A stretch of DNA of 51,637 bases. Source: a virus. Positions within the stretch are counted from its first letter, which is position 1, and the number at the start of each line of letters is the position of its first letter. Position numbers and translations under genes: made by a program. Positions 16,596 to 25,598 of this stretch are shown here, one piece after another. The notes under the pieces were generated by a model. That model was not told where the DNA came from, made no database searches, and saw only the letters and a program-made list of their open reading frames with translations. The DNA is taken from positions 1 through 51,637 of IMG/VR virus record IMGVR_UViG_3300050023_000090. The stretch is one strand, 5' to 3'.

Positions 16596-18371
16596 CTACT
16601 TGTTCACTTCCGCATCGAAGGCGGCACCGGCACTCGTCATTGTCGGTTTCGTGTCAGCCACCCCTGTCTGTGTCTCGACGATGTTCCCCGCTGCGAGCCC
16701 TCTCTTGATAAAGAGGAACCAGGACGGTTCCCACTTCGAGGAGGATTCGAGAAGTTTCTGCATGGCCTTCGCTTGCGGAGTGTTCATTGCGCCCACCGAA
16801 TTTGCCGCGGCAAGCATCATGGTCGCGTACTGCTTTTTTTTCTGGTCCTTTACCTTGAGAGCGGTGTCCATCTCTCCTGGTTTGTTTGCGGCTTTCGCTT
16901 TTTCCGCCTCATCTCCTGCCTTCATGTACTCGTCCTGTACCTTCATGACTTGGGAGGCCACCTCCGGCAAGACGACCGTTCCCGACTCCAGCATCTTCAT
17001 GAGGACCGTGGCCTGCATCAACTTGTACTGGTCGAGCTGACCTTCAATGCCCGCCTTCCTGAAGTTGAGTTCCGCCGTCTTCAAGGTGAGTTGCTTGATT
17101 CCAAGGTCGAGAAGTTTGTTTGCGATGTCCAACTTTGAACCCATCCCCGCCCCCGAAGAGCGAAGATTGCTCTCATAAACTGCGGGTGCATTCTGAATGA
17201 GAGCCATCGCCTGAATCGTACCAGGGTCATTCAGCATCGCTTCTGACCTGTCTACAAGCAACTTGATCCCCTCAGGATTTGACTGCATCTGGGCGGCAAG
17301 GTCGAGGGTCATCGCCTTCTCGAACTTTCTCTTCTTCAGCGCAACCTGTCCCGCGCCCTGGCTCTGCATGACGGATGAAAGGAGGTCGTCCATCGTCGAG
17401 GTGACTTCAGGGCTTGCAGGTTTCGCCGCAGGAGTTGGCTTCGTCGTATAGGGAGGCTTCGACGTGACAGGCCGTGTCAGGTAGTCGATTCCTGCCTGCT
17501 TTGCCTCGGGAGTAGGAGCCGCTTCAGGAGGGATTCCAGTTCCCTCGCTGGGGAGGTCTTTTGTCGCCGCAAACGAAGCCGGTCCCGCGTCTGCGATGAA
17601 CTGCTTCAACGGAGAGTTTCCCGAGAGGGCATCCTTTGCAAGAGCCTGTACCTCTGGATCGTTCTTGTATTTGGCACTTCCCGCAAGAGCAAGGGCCTGC
17701 GTAATGGGGAATGGATTATTTTTGGGGAACTCGCCATAGCGGACCTGGTATGCAGTATTCTCCCCCACGAGTCCGCGAACCTCATTCTTATACTGGCCCA
17801 AGAGATTCAGATTGGGGGTGCCCGTCTTGGGTGTCTCCACCTTCGTCACGACAGGAGTTGCAGGAGGAGAAGGAGTTGGAGGATTTTGCGCCGCCGCTTC
17901 AGTCGTTCCTGTCTCAGGAGGAGTCATCGCCGCGGTAGCCTTCTGGAAGTAAGAGGTCGCCTCTTCAGCGGCCTGTGTACCAGTCACCTCTCCCATCCCG
18001 AAACGGTTTATCATGGTGTGTGAAAAGTTGAAGTCCTCATCCGCGTTCAGAGGCGAATCTGCCCACGCCGTTATCATGGGCATCGCGGTCGATTCAGGGA
18101 TTCCCATTCCCTGCTCGAAAAGAAGGGACATGAGTTTGGGGAACTTCTTTGCAACCTCTTTGGGGCTTTTTGTATCGGTCGTCTTGGTGATCTCCTCGAT
18201 CATCTTCCACATATTATTCGATGTCTGAACCTTGTTCAGGCGTTCCTGATCGACCTCAAACTGTCTCTTCTGCTCCAGGAACTGCCCAAGCTGGGCAACT
18301 TGGGCGATCCCTGCCTTGAGACTTTCCATCCCCTGATTGGGGTTTCCCCCGATAACCGTGGGTCCTGCCAT
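16596..18371 (-). CDS. internal virion protein, 591 aa
   Basis: An alanine-, lysine- and glutamine-rich, mostly helical protein. Residues about 150-185 are a proline/threonine-rich linker (NPPTPSPPATPVV), and a second proline-rich linker follows near residue 300. Long low-complexity helices and its place between the 280- and 1658-residue genes suggest the gp15-like member of the ejection apparatus. There is no signal peptide. Assignment rests on position and composition. Confidence 0.65.
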   Translation of the reverse strand: MAGPTVIGGNPNQGMESLKAGIAQVAQLGQFLEQKRQFEVDQERLNKVQTSNNMWKMIEEITKTTDTKSPKEVAKKFPKLMSLLFEQGMGIPESTAMPMITAWADSPLNADEDFNFSHTMINRFGMGEVTGTQAAEEATSYFQKATAAMTPPETGTTEAAAQNPPTPSPPATPVVTKVETPKTGTPNLNLLGQYKNEVRGLVGENTAYQVRYGEFPKNNPFPITQALALAGSAKYKNDPEVQALAKDALSGNSPLKQFIADAGPASFAATKDLPSEGTGIPPEAAPTPEAKQAGIDYLTRPVTSKPPYTTKPTPAAKPASPEVTSTMDDLLSSVMQSQGAGQVALKKRKFEKAMTLDLAAQMQSNPEGIKLLVDRSEAMLNDPGTIQAMALIQNAPAVYESNLRSSGAGMGSKLDIANKLLDLGIKQLTLKTAELNFRKAGIEGQLDQYKLMQATVLMKMLESGTVVLPEVASQVMKVQDEYMKAGDEAEKAKAANKPGEMDTALKVKDQKKKQYATMMLAAANSVGAMNTPQAKAMQKLLESSSKWEPSWFLFIKRGLAAGNIVETQTGVADTKPTMTSAGAAFDAEVNK

Positions 18372-18374
18372 TTT

Positions 18375-19217
18375 CTAACTCCACCACTTCTTGAAGAGGT
18401 CGGTTGCATTCCCTCCCCCTCCAGAGCCTTTAATCGTTCCATAATCAGAGGGAAAAGAAGAAGTCGCCGTTTCTTTCTTCTTTCCGCTATCGGACATCCC
18501 CAGCGCGGCATATCCCTGCAACCCCAAACCGAGCCCACCCATGAGCGAATCGGCAAGCCCCGGTTGCTGCTGATACACGGGCGCGGAAAGGTCGCTTCCT
18601 ATTCCCAGCATTGTCATGAGCTGCTGGGAATAGGTATTCGCCCCCTGAAGGTACGTATTGACACTCGTCTGCGTCTTGAACTGTTCCCCGCTTGAGAAGC
18701 CTGACAAGGCTCCTCCGAAAAGCTGGCTTAGAAGCGACGCCTGAAGCTGGGCCAACTCGGTTGAGGACTTCCCTGCCTCTGCTCCGATCTTCTGTCCTGC
18801 GATGCTTCCCAATGCCCCCGAGTAGAGGGAACCCATCCCCGAGAGGTTTGAGGCTGTCTCGCTGGTAGCGACATCGGCGAAATCCTTGAGGTTTGCCATA
18901 CTGGCACTTTTGAAGCTGTCAGTCGGTCCCGAGATAAGGGCTTGCATCTCGGGCTGGGCTGCCATGAAGTCTTTCCAGAACGCATTGGGATCATACGCTT
19001 TCGCCGAGGAGACTGCGTTTGAGAGAAAGGATTCCATCCCTTTATTTTTCGCGGCGTACTCCCCGTTCGCCCCGAAAAGTTGCTGCCAGATCGGGTTGTT
19101 CGCGTAATCGGTGTTGATATTTTTTGTAGAAGGCCCAAGCCCGGGGATTTGATTGAGAAGCCACGAGAGGCCCCCAATCCCAGCCCCTCCTCCAAGCATC
19201 AATGCAAGATCAGCCAC
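18375..19217 (-). CDS. internal virion protein, 280 aa
   Basis: Starts GTG after GAGGAGG. The N-terminal MLGGGAGIGGLSWLL is hydrophobic and glycine-rich; the rest is Ser/Ala/Gln-rich helix with GSLYSGALGSIAG. Such small, hydrophobic-headed helical proteins lead the ejection-protein trio in podoviruses (gp14-like). The tail GGGGNATDLFKKWWS is probably exposed. Confidence 0.6.
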   Translation of the reverse strand: MADLALMLGGGAGIGGLSWLLNQIPGLGPSTKNINTDYANNPIWQQLFGANGEYAAKNKGMESFLSNAVSSAKAYDPNAFWKDFMAAQPEMQALISGPTDSFKSASMANLKDFADVATSETASNLSGMGSLYSGALGSIAGQKIGAEAGKSSTELAQLQASLLSQLFGGALSGFSSGEQFKTQTSVNTYLQGANTYSQQLMTMLGIGSDLSAPVYQQQPGLADSLMGGLGLGLQGYAALGMSDSGKKKETATSSFPSDYGTIKGSGGGGNATDLFKKWWS

Positions 19218-19227
19218 TTTGTCCTCC

Positions 19228-21021
19228 TCAGTCCGCGGTGGAGAAGCGCAACTCGCGTCCTCCTCCCCGCATCCTCAACACGACCTCCGCCACGGTGAAA
19301 GGCGCAATCCTTGTCGAGGTCGTCAACCTGAAGCGTATCATGGAGCCCATCAATTTGAAACCCACCTCGTCCTCATCTTCGTTCACTCCGATGGTCAGGG
19401 TACCGAGATTTTTCCACGTCAACCCTCTGTTCGTCGAGCCTTCCACGGTGAAATAGGTCGCCGTCTCCAGGAGCCTGTCCACCTTGAGCGACAACGAGAA
19501 AACCCTCTTGATGTCATTGGGTGCTTGCCAGGAAAAGTCACCTGTCTCCAAAACAGATGGAATCAAAGATCCATCGTAGTCGTCAGAGGCATCGGGATCC
19601 AGGATGACAAGAGCACCGGCGCGGCCAAAGGCGATCTGCTTCTTGTACGAGGTGGCCAAATCGTCAAAAGTTCCTGTCTGCGCGTCAATCGTACCGACCG
19701 CCCCATCAATTGTGGGGGCCTGTGTCTGCATCATGACCGAAAGGCTCGTACACGGGATCTCCTGCCTGCTCCATGCCTTGCTCTTGTAATTGTAGGCCCA
19801 CAACGTCTGGATCAGGAAGGAGTTGTTCGGAATGGCAAAAAGGACACAATCGTTCTGCCAGTCTATCGCGGCGATCACGCCCTGAAGAGTCTTCAACCCC
19901 CCTGTTGCCTCTTTCCAGATGTCCTCCCCGATGTTTTGAGGGACCCCACTGGCGGCGCTGAAGTAATAGATACCGTCATCCAGCATCACGAAATGCCCAT
20001 CGTAGAAGCGAGTAACCGCCTTCATCCCGACGAGGCCGGCGCCACCCGTATCTACCTGCTCGAAGTAGACGGGAAGGGTGTCTCCTGCTATGTTGGTCGG
20101 CCGTCCTATATCGATCCTGTCCTCGTAATAGCCGAGAAGAAGTTTGCCCATCGGCACGAGACGCAGGAGTGCGCCCGGCGAATAGGGCCTGTCAACCCAT
20201 TGCACATCGGGGCTTGCAATGAAATCCTTGTGATTCGTCGTCTTGGTCCACCTGATACGCGAGCGATACGTCAGCCCACTCTCGACCGTGTAGCCTGCAA
20301 AGAGCCTGTCCATCCAGAATGTTACGGCCCTCGGCACGAAGAGAAGAGTCGCGGTCAGGGCACCAAGAGTCGCCCCGTCCCACGCCCACAACGGCCTGAT
20401 TCCGTCTGCGAAAACGATCTTTGAATCACTCAGAGTGGAATCGACAAAAAGACTCTTGTTGTAGTCGAACCCCTTATATGCCTTGTACCCCGTTCCGTTG
20501 GGATACGTCAGCGTGGGGACCGTCGCCAGGATGAGATGACTCTTCGTGACGACTTGGGAGATGAGAAGTTCCGCGGCGCTTGCGGTCCCAAACTTCAGAT
20601 CGATTGCATCGTTCACGCGGAGCCCCGCCGCGGTGAACGCTGTTGCTCCATTTCCCCTGACGTGCGCCCCACTGGTACGGATCGTTCCCGCACTCGTATA
20701 GAAGCCTTGCCTTACGAGATTGGTTCCACTCTGAAGGTAGAGGAACTTCGTATCGATGACGCCGATCTTCTGCGTCCCATCCGACTTGAAAAGCTGCACT
20801 GTATCCCGCAGAGGCGCATACGAGACGGTAGCGCCCCCCGCGAACTTGATGCTTCCGCTTCTCCGAGTAGGGCCTTTTTCCGTCACGTTGTAGTTGGACG
20901 CCAAGAAGACAGTTCCCTCGGGCAAGACAGTCGATGCCTTATTGCGTACCATTCCCTTATTGAAGTTGGGAAGCGGAACGTTGATAGGACCCTTGGGAAT
21001 GAAGGTGTCGGAGAAGGCCAT
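19228..21021 (-). CDS. tail nozzle / DNA-stabilisation beta-propeller protein, 597 aa
   Basis: Repeating beta-blades with aromatic-glycine turns (GHFVMLDDGIYYFS, WAYNYKSKAWSRQEIP) predict a propeller, as in tail-tube B and P22 gp10-like stabilisation proteins that close the podovirus tail. The N-terminal LPNFNKGMVRN is the kind of extended arm that contacts the adaptor. Located between the ejection genes and the lysis set. Confidence 0.7.
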   Translation of the reverse strand: MAFSDTFIPKGPINVPLPNFNKGMVRNKASTVLPEGTVFLASNYNVTEKGPTRRSGSIKFAGGATVSYAPLRDTVQLFKSDGTQKIGVIDTKFLYLQSGTNLVRQGFYTSAGTIRTSGAHVRGNGATAFTAAGLRVNDAIDLKFGTASAAELLISQVVTKSHLILATVPTLTYPNGTGYKAYKGFDYNKSLFVDSTLSDSKIVFADGIRPLWAWDGATLGALTATLLFVPRAVTFWMDRLFAGYTVESGLTYRSRIRWTKTTNHKDFIASPDVQWVDRPYSPGALLRLVPMGKLLLGYYEDRIDIGRPTNIAGDTLPVYFEQVDTGGAGLVGMKAVTRFYDGHFVMLDDGIYYFSAASGVPQNIGEDIWKEATGGLKTLQGVIAAIDWQNDCVLFAIPNNSFLIQTLWAYNYKSKAWSRQEIPCTSLSVMMQTQAPTIDGAVGTIDAQTGTFDDLATSYKKQIAFGRAGALVILDPDASDDYDGSLIPSVLETGDFSWQAPNDIKRVFSLSLKVDRLLETATYFTVEGSTNRGLTWKNLGTLTIGVNEDEDEVGFKLMGSMIRFRLTTSTRIAPFTVAEVVLRMRGGGRELRFSTAD

Positions 21022-21228
21022 TTACGGTTTCGGTTCCTCGGGAGGCTTCCCAGCAAACTGCCCGCTTGAAATAACGTTAAAGAGGCCGTATTGCGTGGGC
21101 ACTCCCACAAACGCAATCAACCACTCATTGAAGTGACCCGCAAGGTTCCCAGTTGCGATCAAAAGAAGGAGGACTCCGATCAGGCCCACTTCAACACCCG
21201 CGGCAATCCAGAACTTTGTGTTTTTCAT
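21022..21228 (-). CDS. small two-segment membrane protein, holin candidate, 68 aa
   Basis: Two hydrophobic stretches (GVEVGLIGVLLLLIATG and WLIAFVGVPTQYGLF) connected by a short polar turn, then a proline-rich hydrophilic tail. ATG follows GAGGAGG. With three other small membrane or hydrolase-like genes just upstream it forms the likely lysis cassette. Confidence 0.6.
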   Translation of the reverse strand: MKNTKFWIAAGVEVGLIGVLLLLIATGNLAGHFNEWLIAFVGVPTQYGLFNVISSGQFAGKPPEEPKP

Positions 21229-21246
21229 CGAAGTCCTCCTCTTCCT

Positions 21247-21426
21247 TTAGACGTCCGGCTTGGCGACGACCACGATTCCGACTACTGACAAGACACCAAC
21301 CAGCGCGTCCAGTAGGACCGGAACCCACACCGGCGTCACTGAGAACGCCAACAGGATGAATCCCGCAATCGCGAAGACCCCTCCTGTCGCCAAGAATGCC
21401 ACGCCCTTTTTCTGCCTGTCCGTCAT
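21247..21426 (-). CDS. small two-segment membrane protein, 59 aa, holin candidate
   Basis: ATG at 21426 follows AGGAGG with a seven-base spacer, and that ribosome site is inside the end of the upstream gene. The protein starts MTDRQKKG and has two membrane spans (VFAIAGFILLAFSV and LLDALVGVLSVVGIVVV) with few loop residues. Short length, two spans and its position next to a peptidase-like gene suggest a class II holin. Confidence 0.65.
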   Translation of the reverse strand: MTDRQKKGVAFLATGGVFAIAGFILLAFSVTPVWVPVLLDALVGVLSVVGIVVVAKPDV

Positions 21427-21427
21427 A

Positions 21428-21832
21428 TCATGTCCTCCTGAAGATGCGTTTCGAAACTGGCTTGCCGTTTACTACGGTTGCCGACTTCCCAAATGGATCA
21501 TACAACACAAGACCCGCTCCGTCTGTCACCACGAAATGCCCATGAAGAAGAGAGGGTTCCTGCCACTCATACCGGGTGATCTCATACTCGGCAGGCTGGC
21601 ACAAATAGGCGAGGTCTTCTTTCGAGAAAGTCCACCACGTCTTTGTCAGGTTGCTCAAGATAACATCCGGCTTGAAGACAAAGCAATCCGCGCCTATTGT
21701 CTTCTCGACGAGGCCCTTCAAGAAGACTTCATACAGATCGATGTACGTCTTAGTGTAGTCTTCCGCGAGATGAACAATGCAGTCCAGATAACATCCAGAA
21801 AGGCCAATCTGGTAGAAGTCTGCCTGTCTCAT
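21428..21832 (-). CDS. papain/C39-like peptidase, endolysin candidate, 134 aa
   Basis: GCYLDC near residue 14 puts a cysteine at the start of a helix, and GHFVVTDGAGLVLYDPFG near residue 98 gives the His, the beta-turn and the D-P pair expected of C39-like papain-fold cysteine peptidases or amidases. Length suits a single catalytic domain. No lysozyme- or Amidase_2-like gene is visible elsewhere, so this is the best endolysin candidate. The pattern also recalls small phage DUF261-type proteins. Flanked by membrane-protein genes with overlapping or near-touching ends. Confidence 0.5.
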   Translation of the reverse strand: MRQADFYQIGLSGCYLDCIVHLAEDYTKTYIDLYEVFLKGLVEKTIGADCFVFKPDVILSNLTKTWWTFSKEDLAYLCQPAEYEITRYEWQEPSLLHGHFVVTDGAGLVLYDPFGKSATVVNGKPVSKRIFRRT

Positions 21833-22065
21833 TTGATCCCCATGTGCTTCGCAACCAAGTCATAAATGGCGTCGAGCCGCTTCTCGATATTGAGGTATGT
21901 CGCCTCCAGGATTGATATTCTTTTCGAGTCCTCCGTTTGACGATCCGCAATCGTCTTGATGGAATCCGCCCTTACAAGAGCAGATGTGCCAAAGGCAATG
22001 CTCGCAATAGAAACGACCGCCGCTACGACAAACCCCGCGATCCAATTATTTTTGTTGTCTGCCAT
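21829..22065 (-). CDS. membrane-anchored coiled-coil protein, 78 aa
   Basis: NWIAGFVVAAVVSIASIAFGT is a membrane anchor near the N-terminus, followed by a charged coiled coil (SKRISILEATYLNIEKRLDAI). This resembles hemolysin XhlA-type proteins and inner-membrane spanins. It overlaps the peptidase-like gene by four bases, supporting a lysis role. Confidence 0.6.
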   Translation of the reverse strand: MADNKNNWIAGFVVAAVVSIASIAFGTSALVRADSIKTIADRQTEDSKRISILEATYLNIEKRLDAIYDLVAKHMGIK

Positions 22066-22362
22066 TTATGCGCCTCCTGCCTTCAAAATCTCCACCTTCC
22101 TGTCCTGCCACTTCTTTGTCTGCTTCTGCGTCTCGATGTAGTCGGCCATGATCTCCGCGTTCAATTGCATCTCGGGGTCGACAGGCTTCGCCTCTGGAGG
22201 AACGTAGGGAGTCGCCACATTCCCCGCCGCAAGCCAGTGCTGTATGCTCTGCCACATAGGGTCATCGGGAAGAACGTTGTAGGGATATGGCGGGTGAGCG
22301 GTGGTGACAACATAGCTTCCATCGGGCATCGTTTCGACAGGCTGAGTGAAGTCTACGGTCAT
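22066..22362 (-). CDS. hypothetical protein, 98 aa, possible tail-fibre-associated
   Basis: Acidic to neutral, with a proline-rich middle (HPPYPYNVLPDDPMW, YVPPEAKPVDPE) and a helical C-terminus. Similar organisation is seen in fibre-assembly chaperones, but I see no diagnostic motif. Its ATG overlaps the stop of the beta-rich gene upstream. Confidence 0.5.
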   Translation of the reverse strand: MTVDFTQPVETMPDGSYVVTTAHPPYPYNVLPDDPMWQSIQHWLAAGNVATPYVPPEAKPVDPEMQLNAEIMADYIETQKQTKKWQDRKVEILKAGGA

Positions 22363-22844
22363 GCGATTCTCTCAACATTTGCGCGTGTATAAAGATTGAC
22401 ACCATAGGCGGGAAGTATTTGAAGACCGCCCGCAGTAATGTTAAATGGTGTAGGCCCCCCCAACAAAAAGGTATCAAACATGGCCGCCAAATTATTAAAT
22501 ACCCAACCCTCCCACTTCCACGTACCCGGCAATGCAGTACCACCAACCCCACCGGTATTCGTAAGATAAAGTGCCGTGTTTACAGCCGAAACAAGCGTCA
22601 ATATCTGCCCCACCCCCGCCGCCGGCTGGGGAAGGGGGGCATTCTCCGATGCGAACCCGGTCACATCTCCAATGACATTACCTGTCACACTTGCTGTCAA
22701 AGTCCAAGGGCTTCTCAGCGTCAAAACAGGCGCGGATCCTGAAGGAAGTGTGAACTCGAATGCCTCAAAGGGGAACTTCCCCGTGTCCTCCGAGCCGGTG
22801 TCCTTGGTCCCTTGCCGGGTTGTCGAGATGAGGGGCTCAGCCAA
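22359..22844 (-). CDS. beta-rich virion protein, 161 aa
   Basis: The start is taken as TTG at 22844, which overlaps the previous stop and has GAGG six bases upstream. Extending to 22910 would add a poor, arginine-rich segment. Sequence such as SPWTLTASVTGNVIGDVTGFA is repetitive Val/Thr/Gly beta structure typical of fibre or spike subunits, ending in a more globular region. Confidence 0.6.
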   Translation of the reverse strand: MAEPLISTTRQGTKDTGSEDTGKFPFEAFEFTLPSGSAPVLTLRSPWTLTASVTGNVIGDVTGFASENAPLPQPAAGVGQILTLVSAVNTALYLTNTGGVGGTALPGTWKWEGWVFNNLAAMFDTFLLGGPTPFNITAGGLQILPAYGVNLYTRANVERIA

Positions 22845-23583
22845 GGGCAACCTCAATCGAGAGAGAGATATCGCTTCCCGGTACCGTCGAGCCCACCTGG
22901 TCGATGTCAATCGTCAGGGTCTCGTCAGCGGCAAGAATCTTGTTCGTGGCGTGGAAAGAAGTCCTGTTGTCGGCGTTTGCAGAGGCGGCAATTGTGATCC
23001 GCGTAACGCCAGAGAAGATGGAATCCGCCCCGTTCTTGTTGATGTCAATCAAGATGGACGCGCCAGTCGGGGCGGTCTCGCAATACGCCGTGACCTTCAA
23101 GATGGTGCAGGCACGCGGGAGAACTATTCTGGGGACCACGTTTGTCCCCACCGCGAGGAGGCCCTGAATAGAGACGCGGAGAACCTCGCGCAGGAACCCT
23201 GTCCATGCACCCGTTCCGCTCCAAGAACCCGCTCCATCAAAATCTCCATCGGAGCCGCTCCATGTCCGCCCTGCCCATACATACGGAAGAAGATCGTCGT
23301 AGTCGAACCAGAACCGCCCAAGATCATCATCGTCAAGTGCGCTTGCGGAAGGATCTACTTTCGTCGTGGGGGCCGTTTTCTGGTAAAAAGCGACCGCACT
23401 TCCTTTTCGATGCCAACCATGCTTCGACTGGGTTCCTGTAAGAGCACCTCGATGCTCTCGCTCGAACCTCTCACGCTCGGCGCTCTTGTGCGTCTGGATT
23501 GCGGTATCGACCGTCGAGAGCAGGTCGGAACCCGCGGGAGCGGCCTCAAATGCCGTGTCCCAGGTAATACTTGGAGCACCCAT
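22837..23583 (-). CDS. virion structural protein, 248 aa
   Basis: N-terminal helical part (LLSTVDTAIQTHKSAERERFEREHR begins near residue 20) followed by a beta-rich C-terminus that resembles phage receptor-binding or baseplate-hub beta sandwiches (TILKVTAYCETAPTGASI, DETLTIDIDQVGS). It starts with ATG in a TAATG overlap with the adaptor gene stop. Confidence 0.6.
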   Translation of the reverse strand: MGAPSITWDTAFEAAPAGSDLLSTVDTAIQTHKSAERERFEREHRGALTGTQSKHGWHRKGSAVAFYQKTAPTTKVDPSASALDDDDLGRFWFDYDDLLPYVWAGRTWSGSDGDFDGAGSWSGTGAWTGFLREVLRVSIQGLLAVGTNVVPRIVLPRACTILKVTAYCETAPTGASILIDINKNGADSIFSGVTRITIAASANADNRTSFHATNKILAADETLTIDIDQVGSTVPGSDISLSIEVALG

Positions 23584-24476
23584 TACCAGTTCTCCAGAAC
23601 CATCATCGCGTCCTCCCTATCGAGAGACATCTCTCCCGGGCTCCTCGTCGTACTCATGAAGTCAATTATATCCCTTTTCGTGCTGTAGGCCATGTCCGTC
23701 TCCTGCATCCAGTGATACCCTCTCCACAAGGCCCACATCATGATCGCCTCGTGGAACGTCTCGGGCATCTCGGGTTCGTCCGTGTCCAGCGTCAGGTCAG
23801 GCGGGATCCTGACGTACTCCATGTGATACCACAATTCCTCGTCCATGGGGCAATCGAAAATAATCTGAGCCCCGCGCCTGAAATACGAGCTGGGCCTCCC
23901 GGGGCTCGTTAAGCCATTTGCAAATGTCTCGGTCCTTTCGGCGGGGACTATTTCAGTCTCGTCTTCGAGACAGATGATTTTCTGCACCTCTTTGATCGCG
24001 CTCACACTTGAGAGGATGATGTTCTCCCCAGCTCCGACATCGGAGGCCTTGGCGAGCTTCATGAAGCGTTTGTACAAGGAGTACGCCCCCGTAGGTGCGG
24101 CAGCGAGTGTTGTTGCAAGTGTAGCCGTCCTGGAGGAGCCATCGTATGCGACGATCAACGTCAAGAGGGAAGAAGCATCGAGGACCCACCCGTTGTATTG
24201 GCCGTCGTTGGCACCCGCACTCGCATCGAGGGTAACGGTTTTTGTCGTGCCGGAGGAGATCGTTCCTGTTACAATGTGACTCTTGAAAAAGACTTCTCCC
24301 TCGGTCGCGGGAAACTGCACCCTCGAACCGTCAGGAAACTTCCAGAAGAGGATCTTCTTGTATCCGCGGTTGATCCACCCATCGAGGCGGGCCAGTCCCG
24401 CAGGCGTAGCGGGGTCGCAATTCGGAGGTTCACCCAGTTCTTCCCACACGTCAGTACGGATCTCGCTGAGGGTCAT
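23583..24476 (-). CDS. head-tail adaptor / tail-tube A-like protein, 297 aa
   Basis: MTLSEIRTDVWEELGEP followed by LDGWINRGYKKILFWKF is the start expected of podovirus adaptor proteins (gp11 or tail-tube A-like), which form the ring under the portal. A beta insert occupies residues about 75-135, and the C-terminus (YHWMQETDMAYSTKRDIIDF) is helical. The start at 24476 overlaps a 31-residue membrane peptide gene; an upstream in-frame extension would run through that peptide and has odd, cysteine-rich composition. Confidence 0.7.
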   Translation of the reverse strand: MTLSEIRTDVWEELGEPPNCDPATPAGLARLDGWINRGYKKILFWKFPDGSRVQFPATEGEVFFKSHIVTGTISSGTTKTVTLDASAGANDGQYNGWVLDASSLLTLIVAYDGSSRTATLATTLAAAPTGAYSLYKRFMKLAKASDVGAGENIILSSVSAIKEVQKIICLEDETEIVPAERTETFANGLTSPGRPSSYFRRGAQIIFDCPMDEELWYHMEYVRIPPDLTLDTDEPEMPETFHEAIMMWALWRGYHWMQETDMAYSTKRDIIDFMSTTRSPGEMSLDREDAMMVLENW

Positions 24477-24568
24477 TTGGCTGCCATCTGTATTGCTTCG
24501 AGAACAATCGCGACCGTCATGGAACCCCCTACAACTGCCGCAACAAGTCCAGCAATAATTAGAATCAT
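24473..24568 (-). CDS. 31-aa hydrophobic micropeptide
   Basis: ATG at 24568 has AAGGAG with a six-base spacer. The product is a single membrane span (MILIIAGLVAAVVGGSM at the N-terminus) with a short polar end. It is joined by ATGA overlaps to genes on both sides, which argues that it is translated and not chance. Function unknown; it could be a membrane toxin, holin-like peptide or coupling device. Confidence 0.6.
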   Translation of the reverse strand: MILIIAGLVAAVVGGSMTVAIVLEAIQMAAK

Positions 24569-25596
24569 ACAATCTCCTTCATGTTCGAGGGGGCCTCCCA
24601 CCAATAATCTGTATCATGCGCAACAATGGTAGTTGCTTCCTCAATAGAACTTTCAGGTCGTAGTGCAGATACAAACATATTACTTGAAGGAGGATGCCCC
24701 GCAAGAGATAAGGCAGTTTTTTGCGTTACTCCATCCATCTCGCAGAAAGCAGTTGGAGTTGCTCCTCCCCCAAAAGTACAGAATCTTGCGTTCGCAACTC
24801 CCTGACTGTCATCCACGAAGACTTGAGACATTGAATTGTGCACCACGTCGAAAGAAGGTCCTCCCTGAATCTGTATCGTGTGCGCAGCACGATTGAAGAA
24901 GTAGAATCCCTTATAGCCAAGGATCCCTCTTTGTATAGACTCAGTTGTTACATAACTTTCCGCCGCGAATGAAGCACCTCCCGTTGTCATCATGCAGGTA
25001 TACCATTGAACTCCACCAGCAAAAATGAGCCAGTACACGTTGGAGGTGTTCACTCCAACTCCATAAATAACCCCCGCGTATACTGACTCATTTCGCAGAG
25101 AAGTCAAAATATCAGAGCCAAGATCATATTTCAAGATATGGTTAACGCTGACTGCCCCAGTCTCTAATGCAATATAGACTGTTTGAACTCCATCAAAAGC
25201 CATCGAGACAGAATATAAATATGTTGCGGAATAGATTGTATGCACATCAGAGACAGCCCCGGTTAAGACATTTACCTTGAAAAGAATCAAAGAACCACCG
25301 GCAGAATCTGTTTTACGAAGCCCGTATAGGAACCCTCCGTAAGCAAAGAGACTGCTTCCATGCCCACTTATTTGGTAGTCTACACTTGCCAGATTAGACA
25401 GGGCATAACGTTCTCGAATGTAAATTGGAAATGCAGAAAAAGACGTATCAACAATACCGCCGAATACACCGAACCACTTCCCGGTTATTGCTTCGTAGAC
25501 ATAGGGGCCAAGAGCAACGCTTCCGGCAGGAACCCATCCCGGGCTTGCCTTATAAACGAGTCTCGTCCGCCCCCACCATTTTCCAATTGTCGCCAC
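24565..25596 (-). CDS. beta-propeller-like virion protein, 343 aa
   Basis: Repeats of strand-turn units (SLILFKVNVLTGAVSDV, VYWLIFAGGVQWYTC, GFYFFNRAAHTIQIQGG) suggest a six- or seven-bladed propeller. Such proteins occur as tail-side or receptor-contacting components. The stop overlaps the micropeptide start as ATGA. Compared with its neighbours the gene seems more AT-rich, which may mean exchange of a host-range module. Confidence 0.55.
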   Translation of the reverse strand: MATIGKWWGRTRLVYKASPGWVPAGSVALGPYVYEAITGKWFGVFGGIVDTSFSAFPIYIRERYALSNLASVDYQISGHGSSLFAYGGFLYGLRKTDSAGGSLILFKVNVLTGAVSDVHTIYSATYLYSVSMAFDGVQTVYIALETGAVSVNHILKYDLGSDILTSLRNESVYAGVIYGVGVNTSNVYWLIFAGGVQWYTCMMTTGGASFAAESYVTTESIQRGILGYKGFYFFNRAAHTIQIQGGPSFDVVHNSMSQVFVDDSQGVANARFCTFGGGATPTAFCEMDGVTQKTALSLAGHPPSSNMFVSALRPESSIEEATTIVAHDTDYWWEAPSNMKEIV

Positions 25597-25598
25597 GA

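Noticed and set aside
19153-20424. 423-codon open frame on the plus strand opposite the nozzle-like gene
   Set aside because: Arginine- and histidine-rich shadow frame without a ribosome site, antisense to a well-supported virion gene.
22576-23688. 370-codon open frame on the plus strand
   Set aside because: Antisense shadow of the tail proteins with low-complexity basic sequence.
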